The translations under genes were made by a program, and so were the position numbers. The notes beneath the pieces were generated by a model that was given only the letters and a program-made list of their open reading frames with translations, was not told the origin of the DNA and made no database searches. From Cyclina sinensis (lineage: Eukaryota; Mollusca; Bivalvia; Venerida; Veneridae): a stretch of 64,000 bases of DNA. This document shows, one piece after another, positions 1-11,870 of this stretch; the stretch's first letter is position 1; each line of letters opens with the position of its first letter. The stretch covers positions 18,203,388 to 18,267,387 of the forward strand of contig JAAONU010000002.1 in the NCBI GenBank assembly GCA_012932295.1, read 5' to 3'.

Positions 1-99
1 AACTTTTTTCAACATCTAACGTTTAACAGCTAGTGAAACTGATTTTAAAAGCCCACTTCCTTAAAGTGGTCACCAGTCTCATGCAGTTATAAATCTGAA

Positions 100-1003
100 G
101 CAGATAAAAACAGTGGTACTATGACATGTGATACAGTAAACACAGTTAACCTAGGACCAGATTAAAACAATGGTACTCAGACATGATATACAGTTAACCT
201 AAGACCAGATAAAAACAATGGTACTCAGGCATGAGATACAGTTAACATACGGCCAGATAAAACAATGGTACTTAGACATGAGATACAGTTAACTTAGAAC
301 CAGATAAAAACAATGGTACTCAGGCATGAGATACAGTTAACCTTAGACCAGATAAAAACAATGGTACTCAGACATGAGAAACAGTTAACCTAGGACATGA
401 TAAAAACGATGGTATTCAGACATGAGATACAGTTAACCTAAGACCAGATAAAAACAATGGTACTCAGATATGAGATACAGTTAACATAAGAGCATATAAA
501 AACAATGGTACTCAGACATGAGATACAGTTAACATAAGACCAGATAAAAACAATGGTACTCAGACATAAGATGCAGTTAACATAAGACCAGATAAAAACA
601 ATGGCACTCAGTCATGAGATACAGTTAACATAAGACCAGATAAAAACAATGGTACTCAGTCATGAGATACAGTTAACCTAAGACCAGATAAAAGCAATAG
701 TACTCAGACATGAGATACAGTTAAACTAAGACCAGATAAAAACAATGGTACTCAGACATGAGATACAGTTAACATAAGACCAGATAAATACAATGGTACT
801 CAGACCTGAGATACGGTTAACATAAGACCAGATAAAAACAGTGGTACTCAGGCATGAGATACAGTTTACCTAAGACCAGATAAAAACAATGGTACTCAGA
901 CATGAGATACAGTTAACCTAAGACCAGATAAAAACAATGGTCCTCAGACATGAGATACAGTAAACCTAAGACCAGATAAAAACAGTGGTACTCAGACATG
1001 AGA
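100..1003. repeat. 48-bp minisatellite, array 1
   Basis: About 19 tandem copies of a 48-bp unit, recognisable by 'catgagatacagttaacc' followed by 'agaccagataaaaacaatgg'. Copies differ by scattered substitutions (aacata/aacctaa, acaatgg/acagtgg). The period was counted directly between successive 'gacatgag' starts. No transcription or coding signal is seen. The same unit forms a second array at 8483-8978. Confidence 0.95.
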
Positions 1004-4000
1004 TTTAAAGTACCGTATAACAGATTTTCAAACTTAACTTTGATTAATTAAAATCTTTTAATATCTCTTGGAATAAAAACTAGATAAAAAACTTAAAATT
1101 TAACTAGTTAGTCAAAATGTTGTCCGTTATTACCTGCTCTATGTTACCCTGGATATTACATATACAAACCAAAATTATACATAGTTAAATTTTAAATCAA
1201 AGCTGCTATCATTAATCAAATATTTTCTTGTAATGACGTATTTGAGGAAATTTTATATATGTTAAAGTATTACGGAATATGCTTCAGACTGCTAGAGTAA
1301 TGAAATACGCGTTGTTAATAGGTGTACTTGTCATATTTCACTGATATGAATGCAAAAACTCCTCCGCGTAGATCAGGAAGACATGAATATATAAACAACT
1401 GAAAACAATTACATTCATTTCTTTCTTTAACATGAAAAAAGGCAAACAATAGCTAGTTGCAGTTTCAGCGCTAGCTGGAACTACCCTACCTCTGTCAGGG
1501 GAAGTAATTTTGAGGATAACTCTGTATATTTTCAACTTCAACTTCAACTTAATACTGCCAAAAGTCAATACTGACTATACTATATCGGTAAGCTCACATC
1601 GGGATACATTATATTGTGATATTCTCATTTATGATGCTGCTATAATATTTTCAATGTATTTCCAGTTTCATATTTTTACCTACTTTCCTGAGCATCTGTC
1701 GAATGTTTCACTTCTTACCTCTGCTAAAATTCAATTTTCAGAACGATATTTTTATTTTTAGACAGGGAAATCCACGGTTACTTTTCAGCCAATCAGTGAC
1801 TAGCTTACAACGAAATGTCCATACATACAATTGACAACCCAAAATGTAAACAAACAATGCATGTCTGCATGATACTTACGTATTTCACTTTTCAAAGTGA
1901 TTTTTAATATGTATACGTAAATAAACCAGTAAAACTATCAAAAAGGTTAAATCATGATGGTATTGTTGTTTTTAGACGTTTAATTGTTGTATTAAGATGT
2001 TTACGTAAACGCAAAGTTGAAATGTGTTTACAAAATTGTCAGAAAACACCCGTCTATTTATAATTTTTGGAATCACATGATCGTTTAAACCAATGAAAAA
2101 TGGTTTAAAGATTTTTCGGTTTTGGGGATATTGGTGCTCTTTCATTGGTTGCTTAAAAGTTCATTGTAAAGGTCAATATCATAAATCTACTCTTGTTAAA
2201 GCTGCGATGTGAAGTATAACGGTAGTGTATTCATTTAGCTGCTGAGGGAGCGTAATTTTTACCAAGATAGTTTGCATATCAGTGCATAGTAAATCATTGA
2301 GATTTTTTCATCCTGAAACATTTTCAATTTCAATACATTCGGTACAAATATTTGTTCGGAATATCATATATATTCTGTCTATATGGTGAAAAAAATAGTT
2401 TCGTATGAATCTGTGCAGTCTTACAATTGTTACATTTTAACACCTTAACTGCAAGTATAACGTAAATCAGCATTGTAAAGTAATGTAAATCAGCTATTAA
2501 GGTATTAGATTCCAAATACTCTACCTCCACTCTGAAGAGTATTCAGTTCCATTAATTTGTATAGTATTGAGACATTTTCACTGAAAGACATAGGTTCAAA
2601 CCCCACTCAAGGCAATTATTTTTCTCTAGTTTTTGACAGTTTTATATTGTTTTGGTTTTAAAACAGTAGCGTTTATAGAATTTAATTTCAATTTCTTTCG
2701 TTTTAATTATATTTGAATTGTTACAAAACTTTTCAACATGATAAATTATTTATCATCATATTTCGTTTCTTTTCACTTTTGGCTTTTCATTTTGTTTGCT
2801 TTTTGTCAGCAGTCAGTAGGTCTTCATAGTGTGAATGATTACACACCAAGTAAGAGTTCTTTTTATGGCCAGTCTTAGAAAAAAAACTTAGTGTTTCTCT
2901 ATACTTTATTAACCCATTAAGTCGGGTGAGGTTTGAAATGAACAGTCATTTCTTGAAGTCCCCAGGGTAAAAGTCTCTTATATGGTCTATATTTTGTCCT
3001 AGGATAGTATATTTCTTAAAAAAGCTCAATTCAATGAGGGCTGACCAAATTTTTATTAGTATTCTAATACCTTATGGTGACATTGTATGTGAGATAAAGG
3101 TTATTAAACTTTGACTAGTTCATCAATAATAAAAAACAAGACCAGTGATTGCTAAAACATTATATAAAACTTGTCTTACTTATTTTTGTCACAAATAACA
3201 GTATCAGTACTATTCAGAATGCATAAACATTTGACACTCGGCAGGCTTGAACTAAAATCCATTCATAGGAAAATAATAGAAACTCTAACTTTTCTCTTGT
3301 CAGGCACTGAATTATTGTTAACAAAAGAAGAACAGTAATTATTTTTTTAAAAATACCCCTAAATTTCAGGTTAATGCGGTGGCATATGATTCAACTGTAA
3401 TTCAACTTCGAAATTTAAAATCTATATTTAATATTTCAGTCTGTATCCGTTAAACAGACTGCACTTTCAGTAACTCGGGAGATAAACGAGTCTATTGTTT
3501 TGAAAACAAAATGTGATATAAGCAGCAGTTTCAGTGAACAAATCCAAAATGAAATCAAGAAAAACGACGTAAAGTTTTAAGAACATATGAAAACTCTCTG
3601 GAAGTACAAAGATAATTATTAAGAATTCAAACAAACCTTTTCTTCTCGAGGGACATGTTGTGCAAATGTTTGTTATAACATGTTAAGATGTTAAGAGACA
3701 TTCTAAACAGGAACAAAGCAGGGACAAAAGCTGTAAAAATCGTTTCTTATATAAAGTATCCTTTTCGATTTTCATGATTATCTGGTATTGTCATAGCAAC
3801 TGCACGCGACATACTACACAGGCGTCAGTAGAGGAATGACAACACATCATTACCAGGATAATAATTCAGAATTAAAGATTAATAACAGTAGATGAAGCTT
3901 CTCATTTATTATTGAAGAAAAATTATACCATGTCATTTCATTGATGAATTAATCTGCCTGCTGAATGTATAACCGGATATTCATATAACAGACATGAATC

Positions 4001-7000
4001 ATGTTTAAATGATGAGGGTAAATTTTTGAATGTAACCAAAACGAGCTTGTCTCATTAGATAAATCCGAATTCAGCTAAATATATAATGAAAGAAAAATGT
4101 GATGAATCAGATTAACACAGCTCTGGTTGCTTTGTAATGCCATCTGAGGATTTCGTACAATGGTAGTACAAGTTATTATTAAGAGGGAAGGGCCCGCTTT
4201 GACGCTGCTCTTTTTTACCCTTTCGATAGCTGTGGCTTAACTGTTGACACGTGTTTTCCACTGTTTTAGATGTAATTACGATTTCTGAAATAATTTCTTG
4301 GCTATTGAAATAATGCATTGTGTCCACATAGTCATTTAACTTGTATTCCAAACAATGTTTTTTATGATTTTTATTGACTGACTGATTGTTATTTTGTTTG
4401 TTTTTTGTAAACACGTAAATTAGGCAGTGATAAGATAATACAATATTTTTGGTAAGGTCTACTTGACTACAGCAGTAGGACAGGAGAGACGGATCTAAAG
4501 GAACTAAACTGCATAAAACATCTTATTCATATTGTAGAATTGTTGTCTCTTTAGGAGTAGAACTTTGTCTAAATATTCCAAATGTTAGAAAGGGATGTAA
4601 ATGATTGGTAGAAAGCATTTTTTGGGTGTGGAATAAAAAAATGGAAACAGGTATCATATGGAACAGATTGAAACATTTTAGATTTTTACATTAACTATTT
4701 CTAAAATTATCAAATGATAGTTTCTGTGTAAAGGCCCATTAAGCTTGAGAAATGACTACAATATTTCCTCTCAAGATAAGGCAAAATGTGTATTACAATA
4801 TTTAAATAATGGATTTAGAGTATGTTTGATGCTTATCACTTGAAGATAGTTGCGCTGAATATGAAATAATTTGTTATAAAAGTAGCAAAATTAAAAGTAG
4901 CAAAATGTAAACGAAATGGAATTTTGTCATCCATACAAAATACTAATTCACTGAATCTACACTAGTGGCCAAAAAGCAAAAGAAACAAAACATGGTTCAA
5001 CTAGATTAATGAGTACCATTTTGGAAATTGTAACAGTGCACTAAAAATAAAAAGCTTTTGAGAAATAAAAAAGTAGCATTTTTGGGGCTTAATGGGCTTT
5101 TAAATCACAAGTTCAATAATGATTGCGACATGTTTTAAATGCACAAGCTATTTAAGTTCAGAGAAGTAAATGTGAATATTGAATATATGATAATATTCAT
5201 AATAAGAAAGAAATTACAGTAAGATAAGATTTAAAACAAATTAAATGTAAAACTTTTTTACTCATATCAAGGGAGATATCGGACATTTTCTGTCGAGTTA
5301 AGTTGTCTCTCTTTAAATCGGGCCATTGTATAAGAAATCAAAGCACTGGAAGTGCTAAAGAACGGTTTCCATGATGGATGCAACTTGATCTGCAAGTTAC
5401 ATAATCCAGTTAATATTTTAGAGCAGATTGATTAGTTTTTAAACAAGAGATACCACCACGATAGTTCAACTGTGCTAACTAACAATGTTACTAACAATCA
5501 TGGAAAATTGTAAATATTGCCCTTCATATTTTATTGGCAAGATATTTTTTGTTGTTTTAATGGATTGCTTGTCATTTATCATTGTTATATGCAGCGCCCA
5601 GACTATTCCTGACGGTCATGTCACAAACTCTAGTTCCGCTTGTATTTCTTGTACGAGCAGCTAACTTCCGGCCAGACATAAACCTGTTACGTAGTATTGA
5701 TCTTAACAGGAGAGTTTGTCACCAAGCCTAGTTGTGCATTTCGTCAGGAGTTTCTGGTCGGATTATTTTTGGCAGTATTATGGGCCCTTAGTCATTTTTA
5801 CTATAACTTCTATATCTAAACCTTGTCCAAGGTACATCTCCAAAACTGCCTTGGGGATTTTATTATACATAAAACATAAGTATGGGTTGGGAATGTTTTA
5901 TTGTTCGTATTCAAGGCCAAACTCACAGCTTTCTATTTCAATGAATAATTCTGTCTTCAACCTTCATATAAAAATCTGAAGCAGAAAAACATTACATTAC
6001 CATTTACCTTCAGTTCATACTCTATTTTTTGTCTGATCTCTTTTCCACAGGCATATTCAATTATATATTTACACCAGTTTCATTTCAAAGCTATATTTCA
6101 GGGGCATATGTCAATTTCCAGTGACAGGTCTTGTTTTAGTGTATATTTTATGCTTAGGAGAATTAAGTCTCGTGTGGCTACGTCCCTGAGTTTACATGTA
6201 TACATTTATCGTTAGTCAAAAATAAGTAATATCTTCATAAAAAGATGATCGGAGTAGATACAGTACAAAACTAATGCCCCATAAGTTGGACATTGGCAAT
6301 ATAAAATGCGCATAATAATCAAATGTCCTATAACCATAACAGTTTAGGCTAAAACAAAAAACAAAAATGTTGAGTTTAATGCTTATAGTGCCAGTATAAT
6401 TTTCAATCAAATATATTACATGTAAATATTTAGTCATATTTATTATATATATCTATTCCGTTTAGTATAGTTTTGTCATATTTAAAACGTTTAGATTTTT
6501 TATTTACGGCTGTAATAATGTTTTTATTATTGCATTATTTTCAGACGTGATTAAACTGACAATTACGAATTCTGCTCTAAAATTTTATAACAGCAACACT
6601 TTTAACCAATGGCAAACTTCCTTCTTCAGTCGAAGATTTTGTATCTAACAATTTCATTTGTTACAAATGTAGATCAAAATCGATTTTAATACAGCTACGC
6701 CGAATAACCTTTTTTTCCGTAAGTGGACTGCGTAGATACTGATTCGCACGATATAGTTTTTAATGAACTGACCAGGTATTCATTTCCTTTCGAAAATGAT
6801 TTCTAAACAGTTTGCATTAGCTATTTGAATTCTTTAGGATGCTGTGTTGTATTCAATGCTAGATTACCAATGTGTGATGAAGTCGAGAATAACCTAAAAA
6901 TAGCAAAAATAATAGGTCTGAAGTAAAAAATAATTTGCTTTTAATAAAATTATTCCCAAATGATTTAAAATTTTAAAAAAATATGTTTACTGTAAATATT

Positions 7001-8032
7001 GTAAGGAACAATCTTTAGAGAGTTTGTAACTGAGAAAACAAATTATTTCTTAAATGAAAGGAAATGTTTTATCCACAATCCTGTCTCGTTTGTGGTAATA
7101 AAAACAATGAGTGATACGTCTAGTAAATGACAAGATACTAAGTATAAATCATAATTAAAGTCCAAGAATAGATATACACTCCTTGCTTGATTATTTAAGG
7201 AATATTGATAAAGTCTGTGATAAAAACATTTAAGGAATTTGAAACAAGCGGACGTTTTCTAGAAAATACGTGTCTTTTGGGAAAAAAAATGCAAATCAGA
7301 GCTGAAAAAGTGTTCCTTACCACATTAACCTTAATATTCCAAAGCTGAATGGACCATCCAGTTTAGAGTTACATGCGAAGCTTTGGTTTCTTGATATAGT
7401 CAAAATATCACCCAGTATAGTGGCGAGTTTTCAAAATGCGACAGAACGTCTATTGAAAATGAATATGCAGCAGAGCGTTTGAAGCCGGGGACATTCTTGT
7501 TCTGCGGTCCTGCGATCCTATTTGCGACCTTATTTGCGGCCCTAGTTTTAACAATGTGCAATCATTTGATTTCTCTAAATGTTTGTTAGCGAGGGTTAAA
7601 AAAAGGAAGCTGCATTGAATGTAATGAATCTGATTGTTTCACTGTGACTGGCAAATATTTGTTAATGTTTTTAGGTAAATGATGTGTTTAAATTTAACTG
7701 AGAAATTGATTGTAAATGTACATATAATTTTGCATAATTTTTAACAATGACAGCAATTAAATTGAAATTCGTTTACTGCACGAAATAAAAGACTTATAAT
7801 TCAGACATTGGCGTTTGTTTGTTGTTTTTTCAACTGTTTTTGTAGTAGAAACATGTTTTCACACTTCTAAAATCATTTGATAAAAGCATTAGACTTGATA
7901 TTTTAAAAATGAAGCCTCATTTAAATAAATGTTTGGAATGTCAACAATTTGAGCAATTCCCCAGAATTCAGAAAATGCCTTTATTGTCAGCAGGCGATGT
8001 GAGCGTTGCTAAAATAAAGAGTTACTAATTGC
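1004..8032. other. AT-rich intergenic region, no supported gene
   Basis: About 7 kb of AT-rich DNA with only short ORFs, the longest about 100 codons on the minus strand at 4112-4414, none with recognisable domains. It contains one weak inverted-repeat element (4732-5103). I see no exon with convincing splice sites. Confidence 0.6.
4732..5103. mobile_element. possible MITE with 15-bp terminal inverted repeats
   Basis: The ends read 'aaaggcccattaagc' on the left and, on the right, a sequence whose reverse complement is 'aaaagcccattaagc', so one mismatch in 15. The 370-bp interior is AT-rich and non-coding. A non-autonomous DNA transposon is the simplest reading. No clear target-site duplication was found, so a chance inverted repeat is not excluded. 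Confidence 0.4.
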
Positions 8033-8315
8033 TCTATCTATTTGAGTTTATTTATCGTCGGAACCTGTTGACCATTAGCCGACGCCCCATGGAGAGGTTA
8101 GTTACTTCAGGTTGCTGGGGATAGTGCAAGACAAGTAAGCATTCCATTTCAATGACGTATAGCACTGATATATGGGACCTCAGTTTTACGTCTCATCCGA
8201 AAGAGAATATTATATTAAGTAATGTTAGTGGAGGAGCGGGTAGCGAAATCGCGACCCCTGAATTACCAGATCAGTGCATTGCCACTGGACCACTGCTCCT
8301 GCAGGATGCCGGCTT
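8033..8315. repeat. dispersed repeat, copy 1 (single end)
   Basis: Starts 'gagtttatttatcgtcgg' and continues through 'gggacctcagttttacgtct' to a tail near 'ctgcaggatgcc'. The same sequence occurs at 33971-34208, and its first 75 bp recur inverted at 34640-34716. The short ORF at 8152-8334 lies wholly inside this repeat and is not a gene. Confidence 0.7.
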
Positions 8316-8423
8316 AAAACATGTTGAAATGTGACAACAAAAATGCAAAATACAGTGGTTTCATTTCAAATGTGTAAATGAATATAATGAAACTAGAAAT
8401 GATAGTCTTGTAAAATGTAAACC

Positions 8424-8480
8424 CAGGGACATTTTTCAAACAAACTAGGTAGAGGTCCACTAGACAATGCTGCATACATT
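8424..8480. repeat. fragment of the 36-39 kb interspersed element
   Basis: About 55 bp ('tttttcaaacaaactaggta' then 'gaggtccactagacaatgct') that also occurs almost unchanged at 38103-38160 inside the large inverted-repeat element. It lies just upstream of the second 48-bp array. Confidence 0.75.
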
Positions 8481-8482
8481 GC

Positions 8483-8978
8483 ATCAGGCATGAGATACAG
8501 TTAACCTAAGACCAGATAAAAACAATGGTACTCAGACATGAGATACACTTAACATAAGACCAGATAAAAACAATGGTACTCAGACATGAGATACAGTTAA
8601 CCTAAGACCACATAAAAATAATGGTACTCAGACATGAGAAACAGTTAACCTAAGACCACATAAAAATAATGGTACTCAGACATGAGATACAGTTAACCTA
8701 AAACCACATAAAAATAATGGTACTCAGACATGAGATACACTTAACCTAAGACCATATAAAAATAATGGTACTCAGACATGAGATACAGTTAACCTAAGAC
8801 CACATAAAAATAATGGTACTCAGACATGAGAAACAGTTAACGTTAGACCGGATAAAAAAAATTGTACTAAGACATGAGATACACTTAACCTAGGACCAGA
8901 TAAAAACAATTGTACTCAGACATGAGATACACTTAACCTGGGACCAGATAAAAACAATGGTACACAGACATACATTTA
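8483..8978. repeat. 48-bp minisatellite, array 2
   Basis: About 10 tandem copies of the same 48-bp unit as at 100-1003, with the period confirmed by 'gacatgag' starts at 8583, 8631 and 8679. A subset of copies carries 'ccacataaaaataatgg' in place of 'ccagataaaaacaatgg', so this array has its own local variants. Confidence 0.95.
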
Positions 8979-9179
8979 TACAATAATTTAAGTATCGTAA
9001 CTAGACTGTCTAGAGCCATAAAAAGGAAAAACATTTAACAGTGAAACAACATAATAATTTTATATTTTACAAGACTTGTATTTCCAATGTGCATTATATT
9101 CATTTAACATATGAAATGAAACCAATGTATTTTGTATTTTTGTTGTCACGTTTCAACATGTTGTCTGTAGGAGCAACGG

Positions 9180-9400
9180 TCCAGAGCTAACGTGGTCCAG
9201 GGGTAGAGTGCAGGACTCCTGATCCGGAGGTCGCAAGTTCGAATCCCGTCAAAGGCGAGATTCTCTCACGATCTTCACATTCCTCCACACTGCGCGATTA
9301 CTGGTATGCAACCCAGGGAGCAGTTATCGAGCGTGATGATTATAAGTTGTAAGAACTTGTTTTGCAATCGATGTAAAATAAATGAGTCTAAACTAAAAAA
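9180..9400 (+). mobile_element. tRNA-derived SINE
   Basis: The head resembles a tRNA gene: an A-box-like segment near 9192-9210 and a B box 'agttcgaatcc' at 9236-9246. The anticodon arm reads as a possible CCT (Arg) loop with one mismatched stem pair. A non-tRNA body of about 140 bp and an A-rich 3' end follow. The head does not fold into a clean cloverleaf with a paired acceptor stem, so this is a SINE and not a working tRNA gene. Confidence 0.7.
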
Positions 9401-9405
9401 ACTAA

Positions 9406-10639
9406 CATCACTTATTCTCTTTCGGATCAGATGTTAAACTGAGGTATCAGTGCTATACACTGAGCATAAAACGATAAACAAACATTGGACATTTGGTATG
9501 TTTGTATTAAGCTTAGATTGAACTAGCGTCTCGTGACAACCATCTACTATCATCGAGTAAGTGAAACGGTTGTTCTCTTTGGGAGAGATCTTCTAAATGA
9601 TAGATTTTTAACTGTCCGTCTATCAGTTTGTCAGTCATTCCGTCATTCTGTCCAAAAATGTTAACATTGTCCATAACTTCCTAATTAATAAATAGATTTA
9701 CTTTATACTAGAACAGAACACCCCTCCTACTGGCATATGTTTATACGACATTGACCACTGAATGACCTTTACCAACTGTCTAAATATTGGCCATAACACC
9801 TTTATTTGGCAATATTTTTAGTTCATGTTTGCTGTTAACAATCATTTGGGAGAGATCTTCCCAATGGCATATATTTTTACCTTGACCCCTTAATAATCTT
9901 AACCTTGAGGTCTAGTTTAAGAAACACTTCTTTGAAGGATCTTTTACTTATATTCATCTGGTCTTCAGCTCAAAGGCAGAGCACCACTTCGGGGTGGGGC
10001 GGTGGGGGATTGTCATTTTTCAGTGACAGTTCTTGTTGATTACATATAGTTAAAGTCGTAAAGGCTGCAGTGAAGTCATTAAGCGTTTGATTTTGTCTCA
10101 CAGTTTGTATTAGTGGTCGTATACAGACAATAAACCTTCGCCTTTGTCATGAAAATTGTTTTTACACAGACAATGCTGTCTGATATTGAGATCAGGATAA
10201 ACCTGATTGCTTCTGATACATCAGCTGGTTTGAACTGTGTAAATATTTGTATTATTTGTTAGAACATGACAATCTGATCAATCTTCCTTTAGAAATACTC
10301 GTACATAAAAAAATGCACTCTAAACTGGCATTATTTTAACTCTTTCACCATATTTACATAAATTTATTTCCTATCTTATATTAACCGTATAGTAATTTTT
10401 CTTTATTTGTCATGACATATGATTGAAGAATTTCGCTGGGTTATTTTTTCAGTGATTAAAAATTTCAACTCCTGATTAAGATATCTAGTATAAAAATCAA
10501 TTTCAATTTAAATATTTTTTTGAAATTCTTTGAGCACCTCTTTTGACTAACTTTATTTTTGAGCCTATTAAAAGACCGATCTGGTTTGTTGCCGGAAACG
10601 ATGTAATAATCCGGAAAGAACGAAGGAAATTTTTTACAG
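9406..10639. other. intergenic DNA with degenerate repeats
   Basis: No supported gene. The stretch 9590-10035 has low-complexity phrases typical of molluscan interspersed repeats ('gagagatcttctaaatgata' and similar), and 'cagtgacagttcttgtt' near 10021 resembles 6119-6137. Nothing else stands out. Confidence 0.5.
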
Positions 10640-10748
10640 TTATTTTTTCTTTTTTCCTGGCTGACTTTAGATGGTTTATTTTTTAACTTGCCCATTTCTT
10701 AAAATAAAATAAACCATCTAAAGTCAGCCAGGAAAAAAGAAAAAATAC
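10640..10748. repeat. perfect inverted repeat (hairpin)
   Basis: The left arm (about 10640-10685), containing 'ttcctggctgactttagatg', is followed after a short spacer by its reverse complement (about 10703-10748). Arms are about 45 bp. The right arm is also the start of a direct repeat that recurs at 11413. A fold-back insertion or a template-switch event could produce this. Confidence 0.85.
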
Positions 10749-10835
10749 AAAATAGCACATTTTTACGATGTTTTTGTCACTATGTAAAGATAAATAGAAT
10801 ATTTAATGTGTCCTAAATTAATCTATACAGTTAAT
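10690..10835. repeat. direct repeat, left copy
   Basis: About 145 bp starting 'taacttgcccatttcttaaa' and ending near 'gtgtcctaaattaatctata'. Nearly identical to 11413-11558. Together the copies bracket the ATTACAATTTGCG hairpin clusters. Confidence 0.9.
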
Positions 10836-10921
10836 AGTAGAGGTATTCATAATCAGTGACTTCGCTTCATTTAAAGAAACGCTTTCTTATTTTCTTTCGA
10901 AATTGCAATAATAAATACAAC

Positions 10922-10996
10922 AAATTACAATTTGCGTTATTACAATTTGCGTTTCCGTTTGCAACGCAAATTGTAATAAAACGCAAATTGTAATAA
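10922..10996. repeat. inverted cluster of an ATTACAATTTGCG motif, first
   Basis: Two head-to-tail copies of 'attacaatttgcgtt' are followed, after a short spacer, by two copies in the opposite orientation ('aacgcaaattgtaat'). This gives a roughly 30-bp-arm hairpin. No coding function is suggested. Confidence 0.9.
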
Positions 10997-11136
10997 ACAT
11001 TTTTCTTCCTCATATGGATAGTATTCGATATATTCTAAAAGTAGTGAATTCTTCGGGAAATGTCTTAAAATGGATTATATACCCATTGTAGATAATAATA
11101 CATTGCAATAACCCTAAATTCACGATTATGACTTTT

Positions 11137-11245
11137 TATTACAATTTGCGTTATTACAATTTGCGTTACGTTTGTAACGCAAATTGTAATAAAAACGCAA
11201 ATTGTAATAATTATTACAATTTGCGTTTTTATTACAATTTGCGTC
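11137..11245. repeat. inverted cluster of an ATTACAATTTGCG motif, second
   Basis: The same short motif occurs six times in the order forward, forward, reverse, reverse, forward, forward. Several alternative hairpins are possible. The repeating 'acgcaaattgtaataa' accounts for the low-complexity minus-strand ORF here. Confidence 0.9.
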
Positions 11246-11412
11246 GTAACAGCCTCAGAAGAGTTCAACAAGAGTTTAGAACGATTTAACTTTAGATTTA
11301 GTCTTACTTGTATAACAGAGTAGACAGTTTATACAAGTTACAATCTCAGAATGTCAACTAATCTAAGTTTCTTTGTTATATGTTGTAACACTAAGGGAAA
11401 TGTGTAGGCAAT

Positions 11413-11558
11413 TTAACTTGCCCATTTCTTAAAAAAAAAAAAAAACCATCTAAAGTCAGCCAGGAAAAAAGAAAAAATACAAAATTGTACATTTTTACGA
11501 AGTTTTTGTCACTATGTAAAGATAAATAGAATATTTAATGTGTCCTAAATTAGTCTAT
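11413..11558. repeat. direct repeat, right copy
   Basis: Second copy of the 145-bp repeat at 10690-10835. It differs in the A-run (about 14 A in place of aaaataaaataaa) and a few substitutions (tagcac/tgtaca, cgatg/cgaag). Confidence 0.9.
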
Positions 11559-11577
11559 ACCCTGAAGTCATGTAGCT

Positions 11578-11716
11578 ATTTGTTGTTGTTGTTGTTATTG
11601 TTTTGTGTTTTGCTTTTTGTTGCTATTTTATTTTTTGCTTCTTTTTGTTTGTTTTGTTTTTGTTTTCCTGTTCTGTATTGTTTTGGTTGTTGTTGTTGTT
11701 GTGTGTGCGTACGTGC

Positions 11717-11761
<45 letters not shown>

Positions 11762-11762
11762 A
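11578..11762. repeat. GTT and GT microsatellites
   Basis: Runs of (GTT)n at about 11581-11604 and 11686-11702, then about 60 bp of mostly GT, including gcgt variants. The Cys/Val-rich ORFs here are microsatellite translation. The region marks the left edge of the duplicated segment shared with 60.6 kb. Confidence 0.95.
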
Positions 11763-11870
11763 TTCGATACATGTAATGTTTCTCTAAATATTTTTATAAC
11801 ATGTATTTGTATGTTTGTTGCCTTTGTAATTTTATACTTTACATTGTCAGGGGCAAGATTTGTTACCGAT

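Noticed and set aside
9187..9258. tRNA-Arg gene
   Set aside because: B box and D-arm resemblance only. The acceptor stem does not pair and a SINE body follows.
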